Assembly (NCBI GenBank): GCA_019359325.1
Contig: JAHHHN010000001.1
Coordinates: 806,001 to 870,000 of the forward strand
DNA: 64,000 nucleotides
Reading direction: 5' to 3'
From: Mojavia pulchra JT2-VF2
Lineage (GTDB): Bacteria > Cyanobacteriota > Cyanobacteriia > Cyanobacteriales > Nostocaceae
The notes beneath the pieces were generated by a model. It saw only the letters and a program-made list of their open reading frames with translations. It had not been told where the DNA came from and searched no databases. This document shows positions 8,764 to 18,687 of this stretch, in pieces (positions within the stretch are counted from its first letter, which is position 1; each line of letters begins with the position of its first letter). The position numbers were made by a program, and so were the translations under genes.

Positions 8764-8776
8764 ATTGAATTCTCGC

Positions 8777-9238
8777 ATGACTCATCCTCTAGTCCCACAA
8801 ATTATTGATTTAGCAACACCAGTAGCAGAAGAACTGGGATTGGAAGTCGTTGGGGTGGTTTTTCACACTAACCAACGTCCGCCAATTTTGCGGGTAGATA
8901 TTCGTAATCCGCAGCAAGACACTGGGTTAAATGATTGTGAGCGAATGAGCCGTGCTTTAGAAGCCTCCTTAGATGCGGTGGAAATTATTCCAGATGCCTA
9001 TGTTTTGGAAGTGTCCAGTCCTGGTATTTCGCGGCAATTAGTAACCGACAGGGAGTTTATTTCCTTCAAAGGCTTTCCTGTAATTATCTCCACTGCCCCA
9101 CCCTACGACGGACAGCAAGAGTGGACAGGTCAGTTAATTCGCCGGGACGAGAATACAGTTTACTTAAACCAAAAAGGTCGTGTAGTCGAAATTCCCCGCG
9201 CCCTAATTACAAGGGTGCAGCTGGATGAGCGCCGATAA
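8777..9238 (+). CDS. rimP: Ribosome maturation factor RimP
   Basis: RimP assists late assembly of the 30S subunit. The 153-aa protein shows the family N-terminal domain ([29 protein letters not shown]) and [17 protein letters not shown], then the signature [14 protein letters not shown] at about residues 74-87, and an SH3-like C-terminal domain. An upstream-extended frame to 8696 exists, but it would run through the T-run hairpin; the ATG at 8777 gives the expected family length and start ([10 protein letters not shown]). It is the first gene of rimP-nusA-ylxR-infB, the usual bacterial order. Confidence 0.93.
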   Translation: MTHPLVPQIIDLATPVAEELGLEVVGVVFHTNQRPPILRVDIRNPQQDTGLNDCERMSRALEASLDAVEIIPDAYVLEVSSPGISRQLVTDREFISFKGFPVIISTAPPYDGQQEWTGQLIRRDENTVYLNQKGRVVEIPRALITRVQLDERR

Positions 9239-9240
9239 AT

Positions 9241-9368
9241 CAGGGGCTAGGGCTTAGGAGCAAAAGACTAGAGCAACTTAGCTAGAGGTTAGGGGCTTGA
9301 AAGATTTTCTCTAGTCCCTAATCTCTGCTGTCTAGTTCCTAATTCCTAGCCCTTATTCCCTAGCTCTA
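9241..9368. repeat. Foldback of CTAG-type short repeats between rimP and nusA
   Basis: The gap holds GGGGCTAGGGCTTAGGAG and CTAGAGGTTAGGGG on the left and CTAGTCCCTAATCTC, CTAGTTCCTAATTCC and TAGCCCTTATTCCCTAG on the right. The halves are imperfect complements, so the transcript could fold into a long hairpin inside the operon. It resembles the heptamer repeats (TTAGGGA/TCCCTAA) of Nostocales spacers. Confidence 0.6.
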
Positions 9369-9388
9369 ATTTTTGAAGGAGATTGCTT

Positions 9389-10669
9389 ATGTCAATGGTT
9401 AGTTTACCTGGATTAAAAGAATTAATCGAAAGTATAAGTCGTGAGCGTAATTTACCGCGTTTGGCAGTTCAATCAGCTATAAGAGAAGCATTGCTCAAAG
9501 GTTACGAACGTTATCGACGCGCCCAAAACCTAGAGCGCAAACAATTCGATGAAGATTATTTTGATAATTTTGAAGTAGAACTCGATATTGAAGGAGAAGG
9601 TTTTCGCGTTCTTTCCACCAAAACTATTGTGGAAGAAGTCAGTAACTCCGATCATCAAATTTCTCTAGAAGAAGTACAACTAGTCGCACCAGAAGCGCAA
9701 TTAGGGGACTCTGTGGTGCTAGATGTAACTCCAGATCAAGGAGAGTTTGGTCGCATGGCAGCGATGCAAACAAAGCAAGTACTGGCACAGAAACTGCGGG
9801 ATCAACAACGCCAGATGGTGCAAGAAGAATTCCAAGACTTGGAAAGCACTGTCTTACAGGCAAGAGTTCTGCGGTTTGAGAGGCAATCAGTAATTCTGGC
9901 AGTTAGCAGCGGATTCGGTCAACCAGAGGTAGAAGCCGAATTACCAAAACGCGAACAGTTGCCTAACGATAATTATCGAGCCAATGCCACTTTTAAGGTG
10001 TATCTCAAGAAAGTTTCCCAAGGTCAGCAAAGGGGGCCACAATTGTTAGTGTCTCGAGCTGATGCTGGCTTAGTAGTTTATTTATTCGCCAACGAAGTTC
10101 CAGAAATAGAAGATGAAGTTGTACGGATTGTAGCTGTAGCGCGAGAAGCCAATCCTCCTTCCCGTTATGTAGGCCCCCGGACAAAAATTGCCGTTGATAC
10201 TCTTGATCGTGATGTAGACCCAGTTGGTGCTTGTATTGGAGCGCGGGGATCGCGGATTCAAGTAGTAGTCAACGAATTGCGCGGTGAAAAAATAGATGTG
10301 ATTCGCTGGTCTCCTGACCCAGCAACATACATTGCCAATGCTCTAAGTCCAGCACGAGTTGATGAAGTACGACTGATGGACCCGGAAACTCGGCAAACTC
10401 ATGTACTAGTCGCAGAAGATCAGTTGAGTTTAGCTATTGGCAAAGAAGGACAAAACGTTCGCTTGGCAGCCCGTCTAACTGGCTGGAAAATTGACATCAA
10501 AGATAAAGCTAAATACGATCATGCCGGAGAAGATGCTAAATTTGTTGCTTCACGAGCAAAATATCAAGCAGAGGAGGATGATGCTGATCTATCGGAGCTA
10601 GAGGACGATGAAAATCTGGAAGAATTAGAATTAGAGGATGAATCTTTTGACACGAGCGATGACGAGTAG
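9389..10669 (+). CDS. nusA: Transcription termination/antitermination factor NusA
   Basis: NusA binds RNA polymerase and nascent RNA and modulates pausing, termination and antitermination. Domains in order: N-terminal polymerase-binding domain (about 1-125), S1 domain (about 130-205), and the two KH domains (about 210-350), where RYVGPRTKIAV and GACIGARGSRIQVV, then LAIGKEGQNVRLAARLTGW are clear. The E. coli-type C-terminal acidic repeats are absent; instead there is a 45-residue Asp/Glu-rich tail. It has 426 aa. GAAGGAGA at 9375-9382 lies 6 nt before ATG 9389, which decides this start over TTG 9383 and ATG 9395. Confidence 0.95.
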   Translation: MSMVSLPGLKELIESISRERNLPRLAVQSAIREALLKGYERYRRAQNLERKQFDEDYFDNFEVELDIEGEGFRVLSTKTIVEEVSNSDHQISLEEVQLVAPEAQLGDSVVLDVTPDQGEFGRMAAMQTKQVLAQKLRDQQRQMVQEEFQDLESTVLQARVLRFERQSVILAVSSGFGQPEVEAELPKREQLPNDNYRANATFKVYLKKVSQGQQRGPQLLVSRADAGLVVYLFANEVPEIEDEVVRIVAVAREANPPSRYVGPRTKIAVDTLDRDVDPVGACIGARGSRIQVVVNELRGEKIDVIRWSPDPATYIANALSPARVDEVRLMDPETRQTHVLVAEDQLSLAIGKEGQNVRLAARLTGWKIDIKDKAKYDHAGEDAKFVASRAKYQAEEDDADLSELEDDENLEELELEDESFDTSDDE

Positions 10670-10817
10670 TTGATTAGCGTCATGAAATTTAAGTACTATA
10701 CTCTACAGGAAATTTCTTTAATCAATGCCTTATATTTAGCTAGCAAATAGATATATATAGGAGAATCACAACTCTTGTTCATAACCATACTGCTGACTTG
10801 AGGTAGCAGAGATAGTG

Positions 10818-11093
10818 ATGAAACCGAATTATCGGCGATGTATTAGTTGCCGCCAAGTAGGACTAAAAGAAGAGTTTTGGCGGATTGTCCGCGTCTTTCC
10901 GTCGGGAAAGGTACAATTAGATCAGGGCATGGGGCGTTCTGCCTATATTTGTCCGCAAACGAGCTGCCTGCAAGCGGCTCAGAAAAAAAATCGACTAGGG
11001 CGATCGCTACATGCAACAGTGCCAGAAACACTGTATCAAACATTGTGGCAGCGTCTAGCCCAAAGCAATCCCCAAAATCAAATTTTAATTTGA
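10818..11093 (+). CDS. ylxR: YlxR family RNA-binding protein (DUF448)
   Basis: A 91-aa protein of the YlxR/RnpM family, small RNA-binding or nucleoid-associated proteins encoded between nusA and infB in many bacteria. Motifs: RRCISCRQVG at residues 5-15, IVRVFPSGKVQLD, and GRSAYIC at about 41-47, corresponding to the family GRGAYVC. GTG at 10815 and ATG at 10818 are adjacent; ATG was taken. A reported link to RNase P in firmicutes should not be transferred without evidence. Confidence 0.88.
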   Translation: MKPNYRRCISCRQVGLKEEFWRIVRVFPSGKVQLDQGMGRSAYICPQTSCLQAAQKKNRLGRSLHATVPETLYQTLWQRLAQSNPQNQILI

Positions 11094-11570
11094 AAAATTT
11101 GTGGCGGTAATCCCTAGAGGAATTGTGCGAGAAGCCGAACCAGTCGCGCTAGCAACACATCCTCCTTGATTGCTGGGGTTAGTGTCAAAATAGTAAATGG
11201 GTGTAGTTGACAAACGGCTCTTTTACAATAAAAGAGGCAAAGCAATAACTCCCGGTAAGTTTTACTCGATTGTGTTGTGGAAGACTCAGAATCAGCAAAA
11301 CAGAAAACTACAAAATGGCAACCTGGTAGCGCTCAGGCGCAGTTCGGCGTCCAGGGTTCTCATAAAAATTTTTTATTTAAAGAATTTTTATGGATGCCCG
11401 TCCATCATCCTTGCTGGTGGGGATGCCAGTATTAACACGAAACATCTCTCTTTCCTGATTGGAGGCACCGACAAAATCTGAACGGCAACCAAAAAACAGT
11501 AATCAAAGGATGGAGATGTCGCAAACCAGGCAGCCATCCGCTAAAACTGTAAATTAAAGGGGAAGAGTGG
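11094..11570 (+). promoter_or_regulatory. infB leader with perfect inverted repeat
   Basis: A 477-bp region between ylxR and infB. It carries a perfect 10-bp inverted repeat, CATAAAAATT (11361-11370) and AATTTTTATG (11383-11392), and a GC-richer stretch with several short self-complementary segments (for example GGATGCCC and its partners at 11391-11426). A 94-codon open frame at 11197-11481 has a composition that does not look coding. The SD AAAGGGGAAG at 11557-11564 serves infB. It is unusually long for a spacer inside an operon, so a separate infB promoter with a structured 5' UTR is plausible. Confidence 0.45.
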
Positions 11571-14500
11571 ATGAACAACGGCAAAGTTAGAATCTATGAA
11601 TTATCAAAGGAATTGAATTTGGATAACAAAGAGCTATTAGCAATATGCGACCAGCTCGACATTGCGGTCAAAAGCCATAGCAGCACGATTTCAGATCCTG
11701 ATGCAGAACGTATCCGCTTGGCTGCGGAAAAACTCGCAGTTACGAATGGGACACCCAAAAAGGAATTAAGTATAACTAGTCATCAACCAAACTCGCCACA
11801 AGCTGGCTCTCGGAACCGACCTGCCCTACCTCACAAACAACAAATTTTGGAAATCCGTAAACCCAAAATATTGAGAAACACTACCTCCAACGCCTCAGAG
11901 GCGTCAGTTGCTACCAATATCCAAGCTGCTTCGTCTGAAGTTAATCCTGCTTCACCTCCACGGCCTTTCGCTACACCTGTCTCACCCATGCAGCCGACGG
12001 CACCACCTACTCGACCTGTACCCCGGAATCTGTCTGAGACCCCACAGCAACCAGCTGTAACAGACGCGAATACAACACTAACGCCTAATCCAGAGGCACC
12101 AGAAAAAATCGCTGCGGAAAAACCGGAAAAAACAGTTCCATCCAGACCAAAACCAGAAAAACCCCAAAAACCGCAATTAGTTGCCCCACCTGCAAGACCT
12201 GTGGCAGAAGAACTGCCAGCTTTAGAACAAGTAAGTCAGGCAGATAAACCCATCCTCAAACGCCAACGGCGCGTCGAAGACGAACGCGAACAAATCAAAC
12301 CAAAAGTTGGCAAGCCGACAGCTGACCAAACCCCACAGCCTGCACCTCAAAAACAGGCTCGTCCTACTCCTTCACCAGTAAAACCTGAGCAAAGGGAGCA
12401 ACGGGTTAGCCGACCTTCTGCACCAGCACCATTTGGGGATACGCAACGACCTAGCAGACCAGTGCGTCCGAGTGAAGCCGTAGCAGCAATGCCGATTGCT
12501 ACACCACCAAGACCGATGCAAGGCGGACCAGGTAAAGCAGCGACAGTCGATGATGCGGTTCCCAGCGAAATTATCGATTTGAAACGTCCCACACCACCTC
12601 GTTTAGCCAAAGGTGGTAAAAAGTGGCAAGAAGAAGAAATCATTGATGAAATTAAAGAAAAGGCTGGCAAAGCTGGCGTCAAAGGCAAGCGGGTCAAGCC
12701 AATTCTTGATGATGATTTTGAGGAAGACGATTTACTCGATGAAGAAGGTCTGGAAATACCAGCTACCGTGCAAGTTAGTCTTTCGATTGCCCGTCCGCCC
12801 AAACCTAAAGCTGCCCGACCTACACAGCAACCAGCAATAGCTATTGCTGCCCCAACTGCTAGAGGAAGTAAAAAATCTTCCAGCCGCGATCGCGATCAAA
12901 ACCGTCGCCAAGAAGTGGAGACCAAGCGTGAGCGTCCAGAAAAAGTGGTGGTCACAGGGCCAATGACAGTGCAAGAACTAGCTGATGCATTAGCAGTTGC
13001 CGATACAGAGATTGTGAAAATCCTGTTCATGAAAGGCATGGCAGTGAGTATTACCCACAATCTGGATATTCCAACAATTACTCTGGTGGCAAAGGAACTA
13101 GAAGTAGAAGTAGAAACCGCCGAACCAGAAGCAGAAGCCCGCAAAATCACAGAAATGCTGGATGTGGCAGACATGGAAAATCTCCATCGTCGTCCACCAG
13201 TCGTAACAATTATGGGTCACGTAGACCACGGCAAAACAACTCTACTCGACTCGATTCGCAAAACCAAAGTGGCTGCTGGCGAAGCCGGTGGTATTACCCA
13301 GCACATCGGCGCATATCATGTGGATATAGAACATGATGGTAATATGCAGCAGATAGTCTTCCTAGATACTCCTGGTCACGAAGCCTTCACAGCGATGCGG
13401 GCAAGAGGAGCTAGGGTAACAGATATTGCGGTTTTGGTAGTGGCTGCTGATGATGGAGTTCGTCCCCAAACCGTTGAAGCCATTAGCCATGCTCAGGCCG
13501 CAGAAGTGCCAATTGTCGTAGCAATCAACAAAATAGATAAAGAAGGGGCACAGCCTGACCGCGTTAAACAAGAACTCACCCAGTATGGTCTCACTCCAGA
13601 AGAATGGGGTGGTGAGACGATCATGGTTCCAGTGAGTGCTATCAGAGGCGAAAACCTAGATACGCTCCTAGAAATGATTCTGCTGGTAGCAGAGGTAGGT
13701 GAACTATCTGCCAACCCGGATCGTTCTGCTAAAGGAACTGTGATTGAAGCACATCTGGATAAAGCCAAGGGAGCAGTTGCGACCTTGCTAATTCAGAATG
13801 GTACGCTGCGGGTGGGAGATATGTTAGTCGCCGGTTCAGCATTTGGTAAAGTGCGAGCAATGGTCGATGACAGAGGCAGAAGAGTAGAAGTTGCTGGTCC
13901 CTCCTTCGCTGTCGAAGTACTAGGCTTAAGTGATGTGCCAGCCGCAGGCGATGATTTCGAGGCCTTCGAAAACGAAAAAGAAGCACGCGCACTCGCAAGC
14001 GATCGCGCCGACAAACAACGCTTATCCCGCCTCCTGCAAGGACGTGTCACGCTCACAACCCTCTCTGCTCAAGCACAAGAAGGCGAGTTGAAAGAACTCA
14101 ACTTAATCTTGAAGGCAGACGTACAAGGATCAGTGGAAGCGATTGTGGGAGCGCTCAAGCAAATCCCGCAAAACGAAGTCCAGATCCGTATGCTGTTAGC
14201 TACGGCTGGGGAAATAACCGAGACAGATATCGACTTGGCCGCAGCCAGTGGTGCTGTGATCATTGGTTTCAACACCACCTACGCCAGTGGCGCTAGACAA
14301 GCCGCAGACGAAGCAGGTGTAGATGTACGTGAATATAACATCATCTACAAACTCCTAGAAGACATCCAAGGAGCCTTGGAAGGTCTATTGGAACCAGAGT
14401 TGGTGGAAGAACCTTTGGGACAAACCGAAGTCCGTGCTGTCTTCCCAGTTGGTCGGGGTGCTGTTGCTGGTTGCTATGTTCAATCTGGCAAGCTGATTCG

Positions 14501-14711
14501 TAACTGTAAAGTGCGGGTGCGTCGCTCCGGTAAGGTAGTATATGAAGGCGTCCTTGACTCCCTCAAACGGATGAAAGAGGATGTGCGAGAAGTCAACGCA
14601 GGTTATGAATGCGGCATTGGCGTTAATAAATTTAATGACTGGGTTGAAGGTGATATCATCGAAGCCTACCAAATGGTAACCAAGCGCCGTACTCTGACAA
14701 TGACGAAGTAG
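11571..14711 (+). CDS. infB: Translation initiation factor IF-2
   Basis: GTPase that brings initiator tRNA to the 30S subunit and promotes subunit joining. It has 1046 aa. The first 450 residues comprise an N-terminal IF2_N motif ([19 protein letters not shown]) and a long Pro/Ala/Lys-rich linker, very extended as in other cyanobacteria. A second IF2_N module ([19 protein letters not shown]) begins near residue 465. The G domain starts at G549 with [12 protein letters not shown], followed by [11 protein letters not shown] and NKIDK. Domains II-IV follow, with [13 protein letters not shown] and the C2 domain ending in the usual [18 protein letters not shown] 11571 has a good SD. Confidence 0.97.
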   Translation: MNNGKVRIYELSKELNLDNKELLAICDQLDIAVKSHSSTISDPDAERIRLAAEKLAVTNGTPKKELSITSHQPNSPQAGSRNRPALPHKQQILEIRKPKILRNTTSNASEASVATNIQAASSEVNPASPPRPFATPVSPMQPTAPPTRPVPRNLSETPQQPAVTDANTTLTPNPEAPEKIAAEKPEKTVPSRPKPEKPQKPQLVAPPARPVAEELPALEQVSQADKPILKRQRRVEDEREQIKPKVGKPTADQTPQPAPQKQARPTPSPVKPEQREQRVSRPSAPAPFGDTQRPSRPVRPSEAVAAMPIATPPRPMQGGPGKAATVDDAVPSEIIDLKRPTPPRLAKGGKKWQEEEIIDEIKEKAGKAGVKGKRVKPILDDDFEEDDLLDEEGLEIPATVQVSLSIARPPKPKAARPTQQPAIAIAAPTARGSKKSSSRDRDQNRRQEVETKRERPEKVVVTGPMTVQELADALAVADTEIVKILFMKGMAVSITHNLDIPTITLVAKELEVEVETAEPEAEARKITEMLDVADMENLHRRPPVVTIMGHVDHGKTTLLDSIRKTKVAAGEAGGITQHIGAYHVDIEHDGNMQQIVFLDTPGHEAFTAMRARGARVTDIAVLVVAADDGVRPQTVEAISHAQAAEVPIVVAINKIDKEGAQPDRVKQELTQYGLTPEEWGGETIMVPVSAIRGENLDTLLEMILLVAEVGELSANPDRSAKGTVIEAHLDKAKGAVATLLIQNGTLRVGDMLVAGSAFGKVRAMVDDRGRRVEVAGPSFAVEVLGLSDVPAAGDDFEAFENEKEARALASDRADKQRLSRLLQGRVTLTTLSAQAQEGELKELNLILKADVQGSVEAIVGALKQIPQNEVQIRMLLATAGEITETDIDLAAASGAVIIGFNTTYASGARQAADEAGVDVREYNIIYKLLEDIQGALEGLLEPELVEEPLGQTEVRAVFPVGRGAVAGCYVQSGKLIRNCKVRVRRSGKVVYEGVLDSLKRMKEDVREVNAGYECGIGVNKFNDWVEGDIIEAYQMVTKRRTLTMTK

Positions 14712-14817
14712 TGCTGAGTCTACCAGTGCTGAGTCAAAGTTATCAGTGTTGAGTTGAAGATAATTTTTATTTCAAACTTCAAAACTCGCAACTTGAAACT
14801 GACAACTCAGCACTTAT
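14712..14817. repeat. Heptamer-type repeats after infB
   Basis: GTGCTGAGT occurs at 14711 and again at 14726, with a degenerate GTGTTGAGT at 14747, and the complement ACTCAGCACT lies at about 14805-14814. The arrangement can fold back. It belongs with the tract at 306-337. Confidence 0.55.
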
Positions 14818-14834
14818 TACTCATAACTGTATTT

Positions 14835-15446
14835 ATGTCCTCATTTCGCTCTGAACCTATCTTGTGGATTCACGTCGCTGGGTTAGCGACGTTGCCAGTT
14901 TTTTTGTTTTTGTGCCTATTGTTTCTGTCTGTGGGTAAGCCGCTCTTACCTGTATGGATGGAGCTACTTTTAGTCGCTACTATTGGTGTTGTTCCACTAC
15001 TGTGGATGCAACTTCACCGTCCTTTTTATATATTTGCGATTTTAGGAGTTGCACTCAAGCCAGAAAATCTTACTGAGCAGCAACGAAAAATTCTTTGTTT
15101 AATTTATAAAAATTTAAGTCGTGTGCCGGCTGTTTTGGCAGCAGTATTATTATTAGGGGTGCTGTGGCAGATATACCAAGTTGCGCCACTGGTAGCGAAC
15201 TTAGCTAGTTTTCTACCCCAATGGCGCGGTATGGGATTGCTACTTGCTGCTTTAGCGTTTTTAGCAAGCAATTTATTTTTGCAAATTCCCGTGAGCGTTG
15301 CACAAGTTTTAGTGACTAATGACACAGAATTTGCTGCCATAGAACCATTACCTTTAGAGAAGATTCAGCAGAATTTCACAATTTTAGGGGTGCGGGTTAA
15401 TCAAATCTTGCCCCAGTTGACTGTTAAAGTTAAAACTGAGGAATAA
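14835..15446 (+). CDS. Low-complexity-tail type membrane protein
   Basis: A 203-aa multi-pass membrane protein. Hydrophobic segments lie at about residues 12-34 (HVAGLATLPVFLFLCLLFL), 40-60, 93-115 and 128-150. A charged tail ends in LTVKVKTEE. It resembles proteins annotated in cyanobacteria as low-complexity tail membrane protein; the function is not known. The open frame extends upstream to a TTG at 14754, but that part lies in repeat DNA; ATG 14835 starting MSSFRSEPILWIHVAG fits the family. A 65-aa gene begins 6 bp after its stop, so the two are probably one transcript. Confidence 0.65.
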   Translation: MSSFRSEPILWIHVAGLATLPVFLFLCLLFLSVGKPLLPVWMELLLVATIGVVPLLWMQLHRPFYIFAILGVALKPENLTEQQRKILCLIYKNLSRVPAVLAAVLLLGVLWQIYQVAPLVANLASFLPQWRGMGLLLAALAFLASNLFLQIPVSVAQVLVTNDTEFAAIEPLPLEKIQQNFTILGVRVNQILPQLTVKVKTEE

Positions 15447-15452
15447 GGAACT

Positions 15453-15650
15453 ATGGCTCAAATTCCAGCTTCTAGCGATCGCCAATTTGCTCATGATAGT
15501 GAAATTTGGAATAGCCTCAAATATGCGATTGCCGCTAGTTCCGGTTTCCAACGCTGGCAGCTAGAACGTGATGCACAATTACACGGGCTACGCTTGGAAC
15601 AGCAGGTACAACGGTATTTACGCGAAACTTTAGAAACATTAGCTTACTAA
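15453..15650 (+). CDS. Conserved small cyanobacterial protein, 65 aa
   Basis: Starts 6 bp after the stop of the preceding membrane-protein gene, with AAGGA 5-6 nt before the ATG, so translation is well supported. The protein is soluble and probably helical (WNSLKYAIAASSGFQRW, then ERDAQLHGLRLEQQVQRYL). I recognise it only as a small conserved protein of unknown function. Its stop codon overlaps the last 4 bp of the convergent minus-strand gene. Confidence 0.65.
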   Translation: MAQIPASSDRQFAHDSEIWNSLKYAIAASSGFQRWQLERDAQLHGLRLEQQVQRYLRETLETLAY

Positions 15651-16183
15651 ATACCGATTAAATTTTCTAGGTTTGTCTGCAAACGGCGGAGTTGACGATA
15701 AGCACTCTCCAAGCGATCGCCGTCAACTTCCACTTCAGTAGTGGGATAATTTTCAATAATTTCAATCAGCGACACCTGCCCATCTTGGCTAGCAGAAAGT
15801 ACTAAAGCGGCACGCAAAGCCTGTCTATCTGCTCTGCGGGATGGCGTGTGAATGACTTGACTCATTTGATCCAAAATAACGTTACCAATTTGAGTATTTA
15901 GCACTCTATCTAAAAACACAGGATTTACCTTTACTGGTTCCGTTAAATACTGACGAATTGCTTTGGGATTTTGCCGCGCCAAAGCCAAACTAACTCCTAA
16001 AGAAGGGGAAAGTTTGCCTGTTTGGGCAAATGTCGATAGTTCCTCAACTGAAAATGATTCACGGAAGACGCTATACTTTAGCACTACTCTTTCAGCAGCA
16101 AAGGCAGGATTGCTAAAGCATAGAAAAGAGGTACTAATTACTAAAACTAACGCACGACGTAGCGCCAAAACTTGATACTGCAT
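15647..16183 (-). CDS. Secreted DUF1400 (alpha/beta hydrolase-associated) protein
   Basis: 178 aa: a signal peptide (ALVLVISTSFLCFSNPAFAAE, about residues 10-30) followed by a DUF1400 domain, recognised by the pattern ERVVLKYSVFRESFSVEEL, TGKLSPSLG, FLDRVLNTQIGNVILDQM and the RADRQALRAALVLSA region. In cyanobacteria DUF1400 often precedes an alpha/beta-hydrolase domain; here the protein ends after DUF1400, so it is the domain alone. The ATG at 16183 has AGGAG just before it. It overlaps the convergent 65-aa gene by 4 bp. Confidence 0.8.
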   Translation of the reverse strand: MQYQVLALRRALVLVISTSFLCFSNPAFAAERVVLKYSVFRESFSVEELSTFAQTGKLSPSLGVSLALARQNPKAIRQYLTEPVKVNPVFLDRVLNTQIGNVILDQMSQVIHTPSRRADRQALRAALVLSASQDGQVSLIEIIENYPTTEVEVDGDRLESAYRQLRRLQTNLENLIGI

Positions 16184-16622
16184 TTCTCCTAATTACCAAA
16201 AGGTTTGCTTTGCCTGTGATGATATTGCAGCATTATTAGCTGTGGCATCCGGCCGTAGGCATTTATCTTACTTAAAAGAAATGACTTCATAGTTAATACA
16301 GTTGTTTACGCTCCCATATCTTGAAGGTATGGGATTATTTTTTCACTTAGCCAAATTGGTAAGAAGATGGCAGCAAACCCTGATGTAATGCGGATTTAGC
16401 TATTTTTTTACTGGACTGAGTGAGTAATCCCCCTGCCTCGAAAGCGATCTAGGTAAAATTTTCATAGATTAACAATATAAGTTCTGTGATTTATCTGAGG
16501 AATTTAGCTGATCATTTGCTAATGATCCGGTATAGTTTTGCATGGGTTTGACAGCTACATAGCTGTTACTTACAACCTTGTTCTTTAAATTACCAACATT
16601 CAGTAGTTCACAGACATCAAAA
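16184..16622. other. Intergenic region with hairpin
   Basis: A 439-bp spacer between divergent genes. CCCATATCTT (16313-16322) and AAGGTATGGG (16324-16333) form an almost perfect palindrome followed by ATTATTTTTTC, which resembles a rho-independent terminator on the plus strand or a transposon-end hairpin. No gene points into it, so its purpose is unclear. The rest contains no recognisable gene. Confidence 0.45.
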
Positions 16623-18317
16623 ATGAAATATCGGGGTTTTGACATTTCTTTAGGGAAATATTTTCGCCTTATTTTTGGCAATCATCTCGGCTCTAATCTA
16701 CCCTTGCGAGCCGGACTCACTACCGTGTTATTGGTTTCAAGTGGTTTGGTAGTATTCACTAACGCAGTAAATGCTGATGCTACTCGCCCGGAAAGTAACA
16801 CTCCAATTTTCATAGCGCAAGTTCCGGCAACTGCAAGCGTAATTTACGTTAACCCAGCAACTGGTTCAGATACTGCTGGTGCTGGTGCAACAGCAGCTGC
16901 GCCTTATAAAACTATTACCTTTGCTCTGGCTCAAGCCCAACCAGGTACAATTATTCAACTGGCTGCTGGTACATATAACAAAGAAAGTGGCGAAACCTTC
17001 CCACTATTGCTTAAACCAGGAGTGACGCTGCGGGGTGATGAATCTACCAAAGGCCAGACGATATTGATTACAGGTGGAGGTTTCTATACTAGTCGTACCT
17101 TTGCCAGACAGGACATTACAATTCTTGCTGAGAATGGGACGACTATTACAGGTGTTAGCGTCACCAACCCGAATCAAAGAGGTACAGGTATATGGGTAGA
17201 ATCTTCTAATCCAACTATTACAAACAGTACTTTTACTAATAGTGTCAGAGAAGGAATTTTTGTCACAGGTACAGGAAATCCTACAATAGAAAACAATATC
17301 TTTGTGCAAAACCAGGGCAACGGAGTTTCAGTTGCTAGAGCTGCCCAAGGACAAATACGGAATAATTTGTTTCAGGACACTGGCTTTGGTTTGGCTATTG
17401 GTGGGACTTCTACACCCTTAATTGCGGAAAACCAAATCCTCCAGAACCAAGACGGGCTTTTTATCTCTGAGTCAGCTAAACCTATACTGCGTAAGAATGT
17501 AATTCAGAACAATAAGCGGGATGGCGTTGTAGCGACTGTCAATGCTTTACCAGACTTGGGTACTACTGAAAATCCTGGTGGTAATCTCATCCGCGGCAAT
17601 GGTCGTTATGACCTGAACAATGCTACTAAAACTAATACAATTGTCGCTATTGGCAACGATATTGATCAAAAGCGAATTCTTGGTTCTGTAGATTTTGTTG
17701 CCGCTACGGTTGAAACGCCCCCAGGGCAAGCAGTTACGTTTAAAGATGTGCCAACAGGTTACTGGGCAAAAGCTTATATCGAAGCTTTAGCTTCCCAAAA
17801 TATTATTGCTGGCTTTCCTGACGGCACTTTTAAACCCAATGAACCTGTAACACGCGCCCAATTCGCTACCATTGTCACCAAAGCCTTGACACCGCAAGCC
17901 AAACGTGCGGCTATCAACTTTAAGGATGTCAAAAGTGATTTTTGGGCTTACGCTGCAATTAGATCTGCTTATCAGGGTCAATTTGTCTCTGGCTATCCTG
18001 ATGGTACATTTAAACCGCAGCAACAAATTCCAAGAGTGCAGGCTCTAGTTTCTTTAGCTAATGGTCTAGGCTTAACCGCAGATAATCAAAACATTCTTAG
18101 CTTTTACACGGATGCTGCCCAAATTCCCAAGTATGCGATCGCTCCAGTTGCAGCTGCTACTGCACGACAGATAGTCATTAACTATCCCACAGTTAAGCAA
18201 CTTAATCCTAATCGTGAGGCAACTAGGGCAGAAATTGCTGCCTTTGTTTACCAAGCACTTGCTAATGCCGGACGTGCCCCAGCAATTCCATCACCCTATT
18301 TAGTAAAAGTTCCCTAA
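16623..18317 (+). CDS. Secreted DUF1565 beta-helix protein with three SLH domains
   Basis: 564 aa. The N-terminal hydrophobic segment at about residues 30-52 (AGLTTVLLVSSGLVVFTNA) acts as signal peptide. DUF1565 and right-handed beta-helix repeats follow (IYVNPATGSDTAGAG; TITFALAQAQPGTIIQLAAG; then NPTITNSTF, NPTIENNIF, STPLIAENQIL), about residues 80-350. Three S-layer homology motifs come next: FKDVPTGYWAKAYIEALA, FKDVKSDFWAYAAIRSA, and a divergent third. SLH domains anchor the protein to the cell wall or outer envelope; the ligand of the beta-helix is probably polysaccharide, by family. ATG 16623 was preferred to an upstream in-frame TTG at 16578. A strong terminator follows. Confidence 0.85.
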   Translation: MKYRGFDISLGKYFRLIFGNHLGSNLPLRAGLTTVLLVSSGLVVFTNAVNADATRPESNTPIFIAQVPATASVIYVNPATGSDTAGAGATAAAPYKTITFALAQAQPGTIIQLAAGTYNKESGETFPLLLKPGVTLRGDESTKGQTILITGGGFYTSRTFARQDITILAENGTTITGVSVTNPNQRGTGIWVESSNPTITNSTFTNSVREGIFVTGTGNPTIENNIFVQNQGNGVSVARAAQGQIRNNLFQDTGFGLAIGGTSTPLIAENQILQNQDGLFISESAKPILRKNVIQNNKRDGVVATVNALPDLGTTENPGGNLIRGNGRYDLNNATKTNTIVAIGNDIDQKRILGSVDFVAATVETPPGQAVTFKDVPTGYWAKAYIEALASQNIIAGFPDGTFKPNEPVTRAQFATIVTKALTPQAKRAAINFKDVKSDFWAYAAIRSAYQGQFVSGYPDGTFKPQQQIPRVQALVSLANGLGLTADNQNILSFYTDAAQIPKYAIAPVAAATARQIVINYPTVKQLNPNREATRAEIAAFVYQALANAGRAPAIPSPYLVKVP

Positions 18318-18335
18318 ACCGCTAGTTTGAAAATT

Positions 18336-18375
18336 AAAAGCGCCAAGCTTGACAAATTGTTAGCTTGGCGCTTTT
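18336..18375 (+). terminator. Rho-independent terminator after the SLH gene
   Basis: AAAAGCGCCAAGCT (18336-18349) and AGCTTGGCGCTTTT (18362-18375) are a perfect 14-bp inverted repeat around a 12-nt loop. The right arm ends in a run of T residues, 19 bp after the stop. Confidence 0.85.
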
Positions 18376-18418
18376 AAAATTGCAAGTTTTATTAACCTTG
18401 GTTGGGGTCTAAAAATTT

Positions 18419-18498
18419 AGCTGACCCCCATTTGAATATTATGAGTTTATATTCAGGGTCTTTATATTGGCTGACCCCGTTTGAACAATTATCAGTTT
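18419..18498. repeat. Direct repeat pair, about 30 bp each
   Basis: GCTGACCCC followed by CATTTGAATATTATGAGTTT (18420-18448) recurs as GCTGACCCC-GTTTGAACAATTATCAGTTT (18470-18498), a 50-bp period with a GGGGTC complement just upstream at 18404. No coding frame. Together with the terminator this accounts for the 370-bp gap between the SLH and DUF3493 genes; the rest is AT-rich with nothing recognised. Confidence 0.55.
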
Positions 18499-18687
18499 CT
18501 CAAAAATTTTTGCTTTTTCTGATTTTCTAATATTTTTTTTATTTTTTCTTACCTTATATTTTCTCTATCTAAATAGAAATTAAATAACTTAAAGAAGATG
18601 AAGATAAATAAAGGAAAATAGTAGACGATTAGTTGCTAAACTCCTCCATACAGTAGCTATGTTACTTTTAGAGTTACTTTGCCCTGC

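Noticed and set aside
11197-11481. 94-codon plus-strand frame in the infB leader
   Set aside because: Composition not protein-like, no SD, and it spans the inverted repeat; treated as leader.
12347-12802. 151-codon minus-strand frame inside infB
   Set aside because: Antisense shadow of the low-complexity linker of IF-2.
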